A stretch of 64,000 bases of DNA from Planctomycetota bacterium (GCA_012959525.1 DUDB01000045.1:1-64000), one strand, 5' to 3'. Counted from the first letter of the stretch, positions 26,173 through 35,288 are shown. The notes: generated from the letters alone by a model not told the origin. Translations and numbers: made by a program.

Positions 26173-27176
26173 TCAGGCGCGGTTTTCGGTGGCGAAGTCG
26201 GCAGCACTTCGCGCAGGAGTTCTGTCCAGGCGGCCACTTCCCGCTCGGGTTGCACCCGCGGCAGGCGTGCGCGACCCGCCAGGCGCAGCTCCTCGCGGTA
26301 ACCCTCTTCATCGCAGGCTCTCAGCAGGTGCGCGGCCAGGGCGCCCGCATCGCCGACACCGAAGAGGCCCGGGTGGGTTTCGCCCAACACGCCGCGATTG
26401 CCCGCGATGTTGCTGGCCAGGATCGGAACGTCCAGAACCAGGGCCTCGACCACGGCTCCTGCGGCCCCCTCGGAGCGCGAGGTGTTGAGGGTCAGGTGTG
26501 AGTGGGCCAGGAGTTCGAGGGCCTTCTCATGGGGCAGTGCGCCGACCCATCGGTAGCGAGGGCTCCGCTGCGACGCCGCCTGGGCGCGCTCGATCAAATC
26601 GGGTTCGTCCCCGACCCCCGCGTGGGTGACGTTCAGTTCGACCTGTTCGGGGATGAGTGCCAGGGCGTCGAGGACGAGCAGCGGGTCCTTGACGCGGCGC
26701 AGTTCCGCCAGGATGGACACCTGCAGGGGAGAGGCGCTCTGCGCAGGAGAGCCAGGCTCGCTCGGGAGCCCCTGCACCGACTGGTGCACTACCCGCGCCT
26801 TGTGCCGCAGGTGCTCGGGCAGGGCAGCTGGCGCAAGGTCCTGCAGCACCAGGATGCGGTCGGCCGCTTCGAACCCGGCCAGGGACGTGCGCCCGTGCGC
26901 TTCTTTCGCGGGCAGATCCTGGTACAGGTCGGTGCCTGTGGCGGCCACGATCAGTGCGCCATCGGGGTGCGCCGCACGGAAGGCCTCAATGGCCGGGCCC
27001 GAGCGCCGGGCGTGGAGGGCGATCAGCAGGTCGGGGGCGGGCCCGTTGCTGGGCTTCCACCCCTCGTCCAAGCTCACGGCGTGTCCGAGGTCGGTCAGGA
27101 TCCGCTCCCAGCGCAGGGCCGTGGTCAGGTTGCCCCCCTGGCGGCCGTGGGGGCGAGCGATGGCGATGCGGGCCAT
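26169..27176 (-). CDS. SenB-like glycosyltransferase (TIGR04348 / selenosugar synthase family)
   Basis: A 335-aa GT-B protein clearly different from the other GT4 proteins here. Its motifs match the TIGR04348 family that includes SenB, the enzyme making a selenosugar from UDP-sugar and selenophosphate for selenoneine: GNLTTALRWERIL at the N-terminus, LLIALHARRSGPAIEAF, VAATGTDLYQDLP, RVVHQSVQ, AELRRVKDPLLVLD, RYRWVGALPHEKALELLA, SEGAAGAVVEAL, and GLFGVGDAGALAAHLLRA. No senA (EgtB-like) or selD homologue lies in this window, so a selenium role is not demonstrated. It sits 31 bp behind the formiminotransferase-cyclodeaminase gene on the same strand, so the two are probably co-transcribed. An ordinary polysaccharide role is the alternative. 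Confidence 0.7.
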   Translation of the reverse strand: MARIAIARPHGRQGGNLTTALRWERILTDLGHAVSLDEGWKPSNGPAPDLLIALHARRSGPAIEAFRAAHPDGALIVAATGTDLYQDLPAKEAHGRTSLAGFEAADRILVLQDLAPAALPEHLRHKARVVHQSVQGLPSEPGSPAQSASPLQVSILAELRRVKDPLLVLDALALIPEQVELNVTHAGVGDEPDLIERAQAASQRSPRYRWVGALPHEKALELLAHSHLTLNTSRSEGAAGAVVEALVLDVPILASNIAGNRGVLGETHPGLFGVGDAGALAAHLLRACDEEGYREELRLAGRARLPRVQPEREVAAWTELLREVLPTSPPKTAPD

Positions 27177-27207
27177 GGGCGGATCGGGGTGCGGCGCGCC
27201 GGAGGAC

Positions 27208-28875
27208 TCAGCCCAGCTTGGCTTCCACCATGGCCAGCACTTCGCTCTCCCGGGCTTCCAGGGTGGAGCGCAGGTCGCCAGCGCGGTCGAGGTAGGCCTT
27301 GCGTTCGTCCTCGTCCTTGAGGTCGGAGGCGTTGATGCGGACGTTCAGGTAGGCGCCCAGGGCGGCGGTGCGTGCACACAGGGCGCCCACGCCGGCATCC
27401 GAGAGGGAGGCCTCCATGCCGGACTCCGCCATATCGGCGCAGACCTGCATGCAGTCCACGCTGACCTCCATCACTCGCAGGGGCACCTCGATGGCGATCC
27501 GTGTGGCGGACTGGATGGCCGCGTCGCGCTCTTCGGGCGCCGCCTTCCAGGCTGCCATGATGCCGTTGAAGGCCTCGGTGTCCTTGTCCACCAGAGCCAG
27601 CAGCTCCACGTAGGCGGCCTTGCCGCGCTCGGCTACGGCGCTGAACTCCTCCCAGCGCTCGTCCCAGCCGCGCTTGTGGCTGGAGAGGTTGGCGACCATG
27701 GTGCCCAGGGCCGCGCCCATGGCGCCCACGGCAGCGGCCACGGAGCCGCCTCCCGGAGCCGGGGCTTCGGAGGCCGTCTGCTCCGTGAAGCCCGCGAGGC
27801 TCGCGTGCACCAGGGGATTGGCGCCGGCGTCCTCGATGGCGTACTCGATAATCTTGGCGCGCGGGTCGAAGGGGCTCAGTTCATCCAGGCCCATGGAGCG
27901 CACGGCGATCTTGATCAGTTCTGCGTCGGGGACTCCCGTCGAGCGCTGTTGCAGGCGCAGGTAGTGGCGTCCGGCGTCCAGCATGGCCTGCAGCGGGATG
28001 AGGCCTACCGCCTCGGAGCCCGTGACGCGCATGCCGCGTGCCCGGGCCTTGTCGACGCACTCGTCGAAGGCCGCGTGCAGGGGGGTGACGCGCGTGTTGG
28101 TCAGGTTCATGGAGACCTGGGCGATGCCGTACTCCTCGATGAACCAGCCGATGCCCTTGACGCTCTTGAGGCTGCCGGGGATCCACTCGGGATTGCCGTC
28201 CGCGTCGCGCACGATCTCCCCGGTGAGGGGGTCGGGCTCACGGCGCATGCGGCCCTTCTCGCGCACGTCGAAGGCCAGGGCGTTGGCTCGCCGGGTGGAG
28301 GTCGTGTTGAGGTTCACGTTGTAGGCGATCAGAAAATCCCGTGCGCTCACGGCGGTGGCGCCAGCCCGTGGGTTGAAGTCGCTCGGACCGAAGTCCGGCG
28401 TCCCCTCGGGTGTGGCCAGTCGAGCCGCGAGGCCCTCGTACTCGCCGGCTCGCACGTGGGCCAGATTCCGGCGCTCCGGACACAGGGCGGCCTCCTCGTA
28501 GCAGTAGATGGTCATGCCCGCTTCCTCACCGAGGCGCCTGGCCAGGGTGCGCGCATATTCGACGGTCTCCTCCATGGTGATACCCGCCACGGGGACGAGG
28601 GGGCACACGTCCATGGCGCCGAAGCGCGGGTGCTCGCCCTGGTGCTGGCTCATGTCGATCAACTCCAGGGCCTTCTTGGCGGCGGCCACCGCGGCGTTCA
28701 GCACCGGCTCGGGCTCGCCCACAAAGGTGACGACGGTGCGGTGGGTGGCGAAGCCCGGGTCCACGTCCAGCAGGTTGACCCCCTCGCTCGCTTCGATGGT
28801 GGCCGTGATGGCATCGATCACGGCGGAGTCGCGTCCCTCGCTGAAGTTGGGGACGCATTCGATCAGGCGGCTCAT
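27208..28875 (-). CDS. Bifunctional glutamate formimidoyltransferase / formimidoyl-THF cyclodeaminase
   Basis: The 555-aa protein fuses both steps that carry the formimino group from histidine breakdown to tetrahydrofolate. Residues 1 to about 340 are the formiminotransferase (start MSRLIECVPNFSEGR; HRTVVTFVG; HPRFGAMDVCPLVP; MTIYCYEEAA). About 360-555 form the cyclodeaminase (APAPGGGSVAAAVGAMGAAL). The order and size match the eukaryote-like FTCD arrangement, which is also seen in some bacteria. ATG 28875 begins the conserved N-terminus; the open frame upstream is spurious. The neighbouring SenB-like gene is probably in the same transcript. No other hut genes lie in the window. Confidence 0.92.
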   Translation of the reverse strand: MSRLIECVPNFSEGRDSAVIDAITATIEASEGVNLLDVDPGFATHRTVVTFVGEPEPVLNAAVAAAKKALELIDMSQHQGEHPRFGAMDVCPLVPVAGITMEETVEYARTLARRLGEEAGMTIYCYEEAALCPERRNLAHVRAGEYEGLAARLATPEGTPDFGPSDFNPRAGATAVSARDFLIAYNVNLNTTSTRRANALAFDVREKGRMRREPDPLTGEIVRDADGNPEWIPGSLKSVKGIGWFIEEYGIAQVSMNLTNTRVTPLHAAFDECVDKARARGMRVTGSEAVGLIPLQAMLDAGRHYLRLQQRSTGVPDAELIKIAVRSMGLDELSPFDPRAKIIEYAIEDAGANPLVHASLAGFTEQTASEAPAPGGGSVAAAVGAMGAALGTMVANLSSHKRGWDERWEEFSAVAERGKAAYVELLALVDKDTEAFNGIMAAWKAAPEERDAAIQSATRIAIEVPLRVMEVSVDCMQVCADMAESGMEASLSDAGVGALCARTAALGAYLNVRINASDLKDEDERKAYLDRAGDLRSTLEARESEVLAMVEAKLG

Positions 28876-28957
28876 GTGTTGGGCTTTTCGAAGGCTGGTG
28901 GAATGAAGGAATCGGCGTGCTGTACCCAGGCAGGTGGGGAAGGGTAGGGTACGGTCC

Positions 28958-30079
28958 ATGGCCGCTTCTGACGATCCCATGGGGCACACAAGGCCCACGA
29001 CGGACCTGCCTGTGGCTACCTGCGGTGAATCCGACCGTGCCGAGCAGGCGGCGCTCTACAACCGTTGTTTCGGGTCCGAAGAGGGGGAGCGGGTGCTGCC
29101 CTGGCGCTACGACGCCAGCCCCCACGGGCAGGCACTCAGCCTCCTGGCGCGCACGGCCTCCGGGCAGGCCGTCTCCGGCTATGCGTGCTCCCCACGCCGC
29201 ATCCTCTTCCGGGGCGAGGTTGGTGGCACGGTGGGTCAGACCGGGGACGTGATGACCGACCCCGAGCACCGCGGCCAGGGGGTCTTCAGCGACCTGGACC
29301 GGCGAGCCATGAGCGCGGCCGCCGAGCGCGGCTGGGCTTTCGTGTTCGGCCTGCCCAATCGCCAGTCGGCTCACATCTTTGTGGAGCACCTGGGCTGGGA
29401 GTCGGTAGGGCGTATCCGTCCTTACACCTTCGTCCTGCACGCCGATGCCGCCGCCCGCGCGGAGCGCATGAAGGCCGGACGGCTGGCAGCCATGGCCACA
29501 CCCTGGAGAGCCTGGCGTGGAAACATGCGGCGAGGTCATCTGCGCGACGTGGCCTTCGACACCCTGACCAGCGTGGCACTCCCGCGCTTTGATGAGAGCC
29601 TGGAACCCCTGACGCAGGAGGTGGCGGCGCAGTGGCCCTGGATGGTGGAGCGCAGTGCGGACTATCTCAACTGGCGCTTCATCGACGCACCCTCGGGTCG
29701 CTTCCGGGCCCACGGCGTGTTCGATACCGAGGGCGCCATGCAGGCCTTCGTGGTGATTCAGCTGCCCGGAGACGGAGAGTCCGTGGGGCACGTGGTGGAC
29801 CTTGTCGCGCGGGATTCGGTGGCCTGGGCCGGAGCCATGGAGGCCGCGCTCGGTCATCTCGACAAGTTGGGAGCCTCCGTGGCCCGGGCCCACGCCATCG
29901 AGGGCTCGGACTGGGAGAAGCGGCTGCGTTCGGCGGGCTTCGCCGGCTCCAAGGCCGATGACTACAAGATCGTGATCGTGCACTCCCTCGATGAGAGTCA
30001 TGCCTTGGCCGCCGTGGCCCGCGACCCGGCCAGCTGGTTCTTTACCGACGGGGACCGGGACGACGAGTTGGTGCGCTGA
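28958..30079 (+). CDS. GNAT-family N-acetyltransferase
   Basis: A 373-aa protein with an N-terminal GNAT domain (about 20-160): GDVMTDPEHRGQGVF is the acetyl-CoA-binding R/Q-x-x-G-x-G/A loop, and FVFGLPNRQSAHIFVEHLGW follows. The C-terminal half (WRFIDAPSGRFRA, YKIVIVHSL) looks like the second, degenerate GNAT lobe common in exopolysaccharide-linked acyltransferases. GGGTAGGG lies about 11 nt upstream of ATG 28958. The 82-bp gap to the divergent FTCD gene must hold promoters for both. It is followed at one base by a polysaccharide deacetylase, suggesting paired acylation and deacylation of an amino sugar. Confidence 0.75.
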   Translation: MAASDDPMGHTRPTTDLPVATCGESDRAEQAALYNRCFGSEEGERVLPWRYDASPHGQALSLLARTASGQAVSGYACSPRRILFRGEVGGTVGQTGDVMTDPEHRGQGVFSDLDRRAMSAAAERGWAFVFGLPNRQSAHIFVEHLGWESVGRIRPYTFVLHADAAARAERMKAGRLAAMATPWRAWRGNMRRGHLRDVAFDTLTSVALPRFDESLEPLTQEVAAQWPWMVERSADYLNWRFIDAPSGRFRAHGVFDTEGAMQAFVVIQLPGDGESVGHVVDLVARDSVAWAGAMEAALGHLDKLGASVARAHAIEGSDWEKRLRSAGFAGSKADDYKIVIVHSLDESHALAAVARDPASWFFTDGDRDDELVR

Positions 30080-30080
30080 C

Positions 30081-31148
30081 ATGAACTTGCGCCATCGACT
30101 CAAGCGAACGCTGCGTGACCTGTACAGCCTGGCGTTCGTCTACTCGGGTGTGGCCCGGTTGATGACCCGCCGCGGGGGTGCGCGTCTCCTGATCCTGGCC
30201 GGCCACGGTGTGGACGGGGCAGTGGGCAGCAAGAGGATGCCTGCCGATCTCAAGATCACTCCTGATCGTCTTGAGGAGATCTTGCGCGCCCTCGGCCGCT
30301 ACGCGGAGTGGGTCACCGTGGGGGAGGGGGTGGCACGGTTGGACTCCGGTCAGGGCCGCGGGCTCGTGGCGCTATCCATGGACGATGGCTATCTGGACAA
30401 CCGCACTCAACTGCTGCCCCTCTTGAAGGCCTGCGACGCACGCTGCACGGTGTATCTGGAAGCCCGGCCTCTGGAGACCCGCCGAGTCAGTTGGCTGCAC
30501 AAGTGGTTCTGGTTAGAGCGCAGGCTGGGCGCGTCCGAGGCGGGCCGTCGCTGCGCCCTGGAGTTGAAAGGAGGTTCGGCCGTTCTGAATGAGGTCCTCG
30601 CCGTGGGTGCGGATGCGGCGGCCAGAGGCCTCAAGCGACGGCTCAAGTACGACATGGACGCTGAACCCCGGGATCGGGCCGTTCAAGCCGTGTTTGAACA
30701 GGCGGGGGGGGACGAGGCGGCCCTGTGCGAAGAACTCTACCTTGGAGTCGAGGACGCACGCGAGCTGCGGGACTCGGGACGCGTGGAGTTGGGCGGTCAC
30801 ACCTGGTCCCATGAGGTACTCACGACCCTGGAGTCCGAAGCCGCTCGCGAGGAGATCGAGCGCGGTCGGTCGACCATGGAGGAGCTCCTCGGGGTGGAGT
30901 GCGGGGAGTCGTTTGCTTATCCCTTCGGACGACGCTGGGATCATTCCGCCGAGCACGCACAGGCTGTGGAGGAGGCTGGCTACCAGAGCGCGGTCACCAC
31001 CCACGCGGGCCTCAACCGCCCCGCCGGCGACGCCTTCCAACTCAGACGCTGGATGTTGACCGAGACCCTGCCCGTGCACTTGCTCGTGACGGAGCTCTGT
31101 GGCGGGTTCGACTTCCTGCGCCGCTTGGGCTTGGATCTGGTGGAGTGA
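30081..31148 (+). CDS. Polysaccharide deacetylase family protein (NodB-like)
   Basis: A 355-aa NodB-homology protein (carbohydrate esterase 4-like) that would hydrolyse N- or O-acetyl groups from sugars. LSMDDGYLDN (Asp101-Asp102) corresponds to the catalytic base/metal motif (usually FDDG). LGGHTWSHEVL around residue 238 supplies the HxxxH zinc ligands, and FAYPFGRR matches motif 3. An insertion of about 100 residues lies between motifs 1 and 2. No signal peptide is evident, so it may be cytoplasmic or membrane-associated. It begins one base after the GNAT gene stop (TGACATG), so the pair forms an operon. Confidence 0.85.
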   Translation: MNLRHRLKRTLRDLYSLAFVYSGVARLMTRRGGARLLILAGHGVDGAVGSKRMPADLKITPDRLEEILRALGRYAEWVTVGEGVARLDSGQGRGLVALSMDDGYLDNRTQLLPLLKACDARCTVYLEARPLETRRVSWLHKWFWLERRLGASEAGRRCALELKGGSAVLNEVLAVGADAAARGLKRRLKYDMDAEPRDRAVQAVFEQAGGDEAALCEELYLGVEDARELRDSGRVELGGHTWSHEVLTTLESEAAREEIERGRSTMEELLGVECGESFAYPFGRRWDHSAEHAQAVEEAGYQSAVTTHAGLNRPAGDAFQLRRWMLTETLPVHLLVTELCGGFDFLRRLGLDLVE

Positions 31149-31255
31149 GGCCCGAAGTCTCCTGAACCTCCGATCCAAGAGGGGGTGAGACGGCTGATCC
31201 GAGCTCAGGGGCTTCCTTGCAGGTTTCGCTTGCGGTAGGGGAGGTTTGTGTGACG

Positions 31256-33490
31256 ATGGGAGCTATGTACCTGCCCACGCGTTGCTCGCTTGCCTTCTTC
31301 TGTGCATCTGTTTCTGTTTCCCTGGCGTCAAGCCAGGACTTCGGGCCAAAGCAGACCCTTGCGCCTGAAGCGAGTGGAGCAAGGTCCGTTACCACCGCCG
31401 ACCTGGACGGTGATGGAGACCTAGACGTGCTCTCAGGGTCCTTCTGGGACGATAAGATTGCGTGGTATGAGAATCTGGGCAATGGAGTGATCGGGCCCCA
31501 GCAGGTGATCTCGACCGCCGCCGATGCGCCGACCGGCGTGTGTGCTGTGGACCTGGATGGTGATGGAGATCCGGACGTGCTGTCGTCGTCCATGTATGAC
31601 AACAAGGTTGCTTGGTATGAGAACCTTGGTGGGGGTGCGTTCGGGCCCCAGCAGGTTATTTCGATCACGTCGCTCTCCCCAAGATCCATCGTCACGGAAG
31701 ATCTGGACGGCGACGGAGACCCTGACGTGCTCGTTGCCTGCTACGGGCAGGACAAGGTCGCCTGGTATGAGAACCTTGGAGGGGCCACATTTGGGCCGGA
31801 GCGGGTGATCACCACCAGCGCGGACGGTGCGCAGTTCGCGTTTGCAGTCGATGTGGATGGGGACGGAGACGCTGACGTTTTGTCGGCATCGAGTCTGGAT
31901 GACAGCATCGCGTGGTACGAGAACCTGGGCAGCGGGTCTTTTGGTGCGCAGCAAGTAATCACCAACCAAGCGGACGATGCCCAATGCGTCTACGCCACGG
32001 ATTTGGACGGTGATGGGGACGCGGATCTGATCACTGCTTCGAACCTTGGTAGCCAGGTTGCCTGGCATGAAAACCTGGGGATGATAGGGAGTGCGTTCAT
32101 AGGTTTCGGCCCACAGCAGATACTCAATGCATCAGCACCAGGCGCCTTCTCAGTCTACGCTGCGGATATCGACGGAGACGGCGATCCGGATGTGCTCGCT
32201 GCGTCGAAATGGGACCACACGATAGGCTGGTACCGAAACCAGGGTGGTGGCTCCTTCGGACAGGAGCAGGCGCTCACGACCAACGCCAAAGGCGCGACGT
32301 GCGTCCACGCTGCCGATCTGGATGGGGACGGGGACCCGGACGTCCTGTCTGCATCGGAAGCTGACGACAAGATTGCCTGGTACGAGAACCAGAACAAGGG
32401 GGTCTTTGGACCGCCGTTGCGGATCACTAGCACTGCAAACCATGCCTTATGCGCCTTTGCGACGGACCTGGACGGGGACGGGGATGTGGACATACTCTCG
32501 GCATCAAGAGATGACAACAAGGTGGCGTGGCATGAGAACCTGGGCGGAGGGACGTTTGGGCTGCAGCGGCCGATCACAACAGATGCAGACAGCGCTTCTT
32601 GGGTGACTGCCGCTGACCTCGACGGTGATGGAGATCCAGATGTGATTTCAACGTCACTTGCCGGCAAGGTCCTCTGGCATGAAAACCTTGGTGGTGGGTT
32701 GTTCGGGCCTCAACAGGTCATAAGCACGACGGCCGTGAAGCCACGCGGGGTCTTCGCTACAGACTTGGATGGTGATGGAGATGTGGATCTCGTCGTCGCA
32801 TCCGATACCTCGTTTACCCAGGGTCAAATCGTCTGGTTCGAGAACCTTGGTGGTGGCGTCTTTGGTGCCAAGAACATCATCACGGAGGATGCGTTGGGCG
32901 CCTATTGCGTCTATGCGGTGGACCTGGATGGCGATGGCGATGCGGACGTGGTTTCGGCTTCTGATGGCGACGACAAGATCGCCTGGTACGAGAACTACAG
33001 TGCCCACGGATTCGGGGCACGGCCAAGGGCTGGTGGGCTGTTCGGTCCTCAACGGCTGATTTCCCCCTTTGCGGATGGCGCCCGAGCCGTGTGCGTCGCG
33101 GACCTGGACGGCGATGGGGCTTTGGACGTCATCTCCGCATCTTGGATGGCTGGAAAGATCGCCTGGTATCGGAATCGGTTGAGCTTGCCCAAGCGGGATT
33201 TTGGGCCTCAACAGGTCATTGACAGCCAGTTACTGGGCGCCCGTTCGGTCCATGCCGCAGACCTGGACCAGGACGGGGACATGGATGTGCTCGCGGCGGC
33301 TGATGGCTCGGACTATGTCATGTGGTACGAGAATCTGGGCAATGGGTTTAGTGGGGGCACCATCATCACGTGGGACATTGCTGGCGCGGCCTGCGTTTTC
33401 TCCGCCGACTTGGACGGTGATGGAGACGAGGATGTGATCTCGGCATCCACGTATGACGACACGATCGCCTGGTTTGAAAACCTCATGTGA
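31256..33490 (+). CDS. Secreted FG-GAP/VCBS repeat protein with 14 repeats
   Basis: A 744-aa exported protein of almost nothing but FG-GAP/VCBS-type repeats. A signal peptide (CSLAFFCASVSVSLASS) is followed by 14 units of about 51 aa, each of the form DLDGDGDxDVLSAS, then D-x-K-I-A-WYENLGGG and FGPQQVI. The D-x-D-G-D-G loops are calcium-binding. Fourteen units would build two seven-bladed beta-propellers. There is no C-terminal anchor, PEP-CTERM or sorting signal, and the last residues are still repeat. ATG 31256 follows a GGGGAGG at about 12 nt; ATG 31265 is possible. Codon choice looks less G+C-biased than in the neighbouring genes. The likely role is adhesion or matrix binding. Confidence 0.88.
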   Translation: MGAMYLPTRCSLAFFCASVSVSLASSQDFGPKQTLAPEASGARSVTTADLDGDGDLDVLSGSFWDDKIAWYENLGNGVIGPQQVISTAADAPTGVCAVDLDGDGDPDVLSSSMYDNKVAWYENLGGGAFGPQQVISITSLSPRSIVTEDLDGDGDPDVLVACYGQDKVAWYENLGGATFGPERVITTSADGAQFAFAVDVDGDGDADVLSASSLDDSIAWYENLGSGSFGAQQVITNQADDAQCVYATDLDGDGDADLITASNLGSQVAWHENLGMIGSAFIGFGPQQILNASAPGAFSVYAADIDGDGDPDVLAASKWDHTIGWYRNQGGGSFGQEQALTTNAKGATCVHAADLDGDGDPDVLSASEADDKIAWYENQNKGVFGPPLRITSTANHALCAFATDLDGDGDVDILSASRDDNKVAWHENLGGGTFGLQRPITTDADSASWVTAADLDGDGDPDVISTSLAGKVLWHENLGGGLFGPQQVISTTAVKPRGVFATDLDGDGDVDLVVASDTSFTQGQIVWFENLGGGVFGAKNIITEDALGAYCVYAVDLDGDGDADVVSASDGDDKIAWYENYSAHGFGARPRAGGLFGPQRLISPFADGARAVCVADLDGDGALDVISASWMAGKIAWYRNRLSLPKRDFGPQQVIDSQLLGARSVHAADLDQDGDMDVLAAADGSDYVMWYENLGNGFSGGTIITWDIAGAACVFSADLDGDGDEDVISASTYDDTIAWFENLM

Positions 33491-33619
33491 TGCCCGCGCG
33501 GGTCGTGCTTTGGCGCAATGGACGGGAGTTGTTTGGCAAACGGTTGGGCGCTTCGACTTGGCCATTGGCACCATGTCGGTAGGCAAACACCTGACCTCCC
33601 TGGCCCTCTACGGGTACTC

Positions 33620-35278
33620 ATGATGCACCGATCGATATTGCGCCTGACCTTTCTCGCCCTGATGGTTCTCTGCGGCCGGCCTACCGCCGCAGCTGTTCAG
33701 GCGGACGACACGACTCTGCGTGTCTTCATCTTCGCCGGCCAGTCCAACATGGTGGGCTCGGATTCGAAGGTGGCGGACATACAACGCTTCCCGCCGTTCG
33801 CGGGGCTGGGCGTGCCTCAAAATGACGTGCTGTTCTCCTACTGCATCGGTCGTGAAAACAAGCACCGCTCAGAGGGGTGGGTGCCCCTGGCTCCCGTCAG
33901 CAATGTGGTGGGGCCAGAGCTGAGCTTCGCGAGGGAGGTCACGCGGGCCGTCAAGGCACCCATTGCCGTGATTAAGGTGGCCGCTGGCGGCACGCACCTG
34001 GGTGGGGACTGGAACCCGGATGAGCCCAGTGGCTTTGAGATGTACCCCTTGGCCCTGGACTGGATCCGCTCCGCCCTGGCCGTGCTTGACGAGAAGGGAA
34101 CGAAGTACCGCATCGAAGGTGTGTGCTGGCATCAGGGCGAGAACGACATGTTCAACGAGGAGTACATGGCTTCCTACGGTGAGAACCTGAGCCGCTTCCT
34201 GGCCTGCTGGCGCCGGGACCTGCAGACGCCCGACCTGCGCTTCTATATCGGTGAGCTATGCACCAAGACGATCTGGGGTATGGACCTGCGGCCCCGCATG
34301 CATGCCATCAGTGTGGGGCAGCGGGCGGTCACGGAGATCGATCCCCTGGCCGATTACGTACCCACCTCGCACGTGGGCGTGGAGATCGGGGGCGGGGTCG
34401 GTCTGCACTACCACTACGGGACCCTGGGCCAGCTCGAGCACGGAGTCAACTACGCCCACGCCTACCTGGAGACCATCGGGAAGCGGCCCGCGCAACCACG
34501 CCCGCTCAAGGCCTGGCCCTACAAGGCGGAGGCCAAGGTGAAGCTCTTCGTGCTCGCCGGGCACCGCAACATGGAAGGCGAGCGGGCGTTCGTGCAGGGG
34601 CTGAAGGCCATGAGGGGGAAGTCGTCGCTCCTCAAGGACAACCACCGCATCGCCTTCCGCTACAGCATCGGTGGGGGGTACAAGGTGTCGGCCGGGTGGG
34701 AGCCCCTGGGGCCCGCGGGCTACTACGACACCTTCGGGCCCGAGCTGAGCTTCGGCGCCACTGTCTCACGCAAGCTGCGAGAGGGCGTCGCCGTGGCCAA
34801 ATTCACCCACAGCGGCTCGCAGATCATCGACTGGACACCGGAAGGCAGCGTGGCGGCGACCCGTAACCTCTACCCGAGCTTCATCGGGTTCGTGAAGGAG
34901 TCCATGCAGGAGCTCCGCGATCGCGGCCAGGAGGTCGAGCTGGCAGGGATCTTCTACCACCTGGGCGAGAACGACATGTCCTGGGGCCCCTTCCGCAAGG
35001 GAGCTCCCGGGCGCCTGCAGGCGCTGGTGAATCAGAGCCGCGTGGACCTGGATCTTCCGGAGCTGCCCTGGTTCGTCAGTCAGCAGCCCCCGACGGACGA
35101 TAAGCAGGTCAACGAGATCGACGTCACGGCGGGGATCGAAGAGGTCGCCTCCGCCGACCCCTACCTGATCCACATCAAGGCCTTTGACCTCCCGGAGCAG
35201 GAGAAGAAGCTCGTTCTGGACACGGCAGGGGTTGTGGCCCTGGGCGAGTTGCTCGCCAAACGCTTTCTCTCCCGCTAA
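33620..35278 (+). CDS. Tandem SASA-domain (sialate O-acetylesterase-like) protein
   Basis: A 552-aa secreted protein with a signal peptide (LRLTFLALMVLCGRPTAAA) and two SGNH-like SASA domains. In the first, FAGQSNM places the nucleophile at Ser42, and CWHQGENDM near residue 170 is the conserved HQGE block. The second domain (about 305-550) repeats the layout but reads LAGHRNMEGE where GQSN is expected, so the nucleophile Ser is Arg; its later block is YHLGENDM. The second copy is probably inactive or substrate-binding. Carbohydrate O-acetyl esterase activity is likely for domain one. It stands alone, converging on the minus-strand carbamoyltransferase operon. Confidence 0.85.
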   Translation: MMHRSILRLTFLALMVLCGRPTAAAVQADDTTLRVFIFAGQSNMVGSDSKVADIQRFPPFAGLGVPQNDVLFSYCIGRENKHRSEGWVPLAPVSNVVGPELSFAREVTRAVKAPIAVIKVAAGGTHLGGDWNPDEPSGFEMYPLALDWIRSALAVLDEKGTKYRIEGVCWHQGENDMFNEEYMASYGENLSRFLACWRRDLQTPDLRFYIGELCTKTIWGMDLRPRMHAISVGQRAVTEIDPLADYVPTSHVGVEIGGGVGLHYHYGTLGQLEHGVNYAHAYLETIGKRPAQPRPLKAWPYKAEAKVKLFVLAGHRNMEGERAFVQGLKAMRGKSSLLKDNHRIAFRYSIGGGYKVSAGWEPLGPAGYYDTFGPELSFGATVSRKLREGVAVAKFTHSGSQIIDWTPEGSVAATRNLYPSFIGFVKESMQELRDRGQEVELAGIFYHLGENDMSWGPFRKGAPGRLQALVNQSRVDLDLPELPWFVSQQPPTDDKQVNEIDVTAGIEEVASADPYLIHIKAFDLPEQEKKLVLDTAGVVALGELLAKRFLSR

Positions 35279-35288
35279 GGCGCTGGAG

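Noticed and set aside
26626..28947. 773-codon open frame on the plus strand
   Set aside because: It lies antisense to the SenB-like and FTCD genes, both with clear family motifs. Its translation is low-complexity (Gly, Ala, His, Arg-rich), as expected for the opposite strand of G+C-rich coding DNA.
28526..30103. 525-codon open frame on the minus strand
   Set aside because: Antisense to the GNAT gene and out of frame with the FTCD gene; its translation has no family motif and is His/Gly-rich.
31400..33480. Regularly spaced repeats that could be mistaken for a CRISPR or satellite array
   Set aside because: The period of about 150 bp is in frame and encodes FG-GAP repeats; the copies differ at synonymous sites, so it is a protein repeat.
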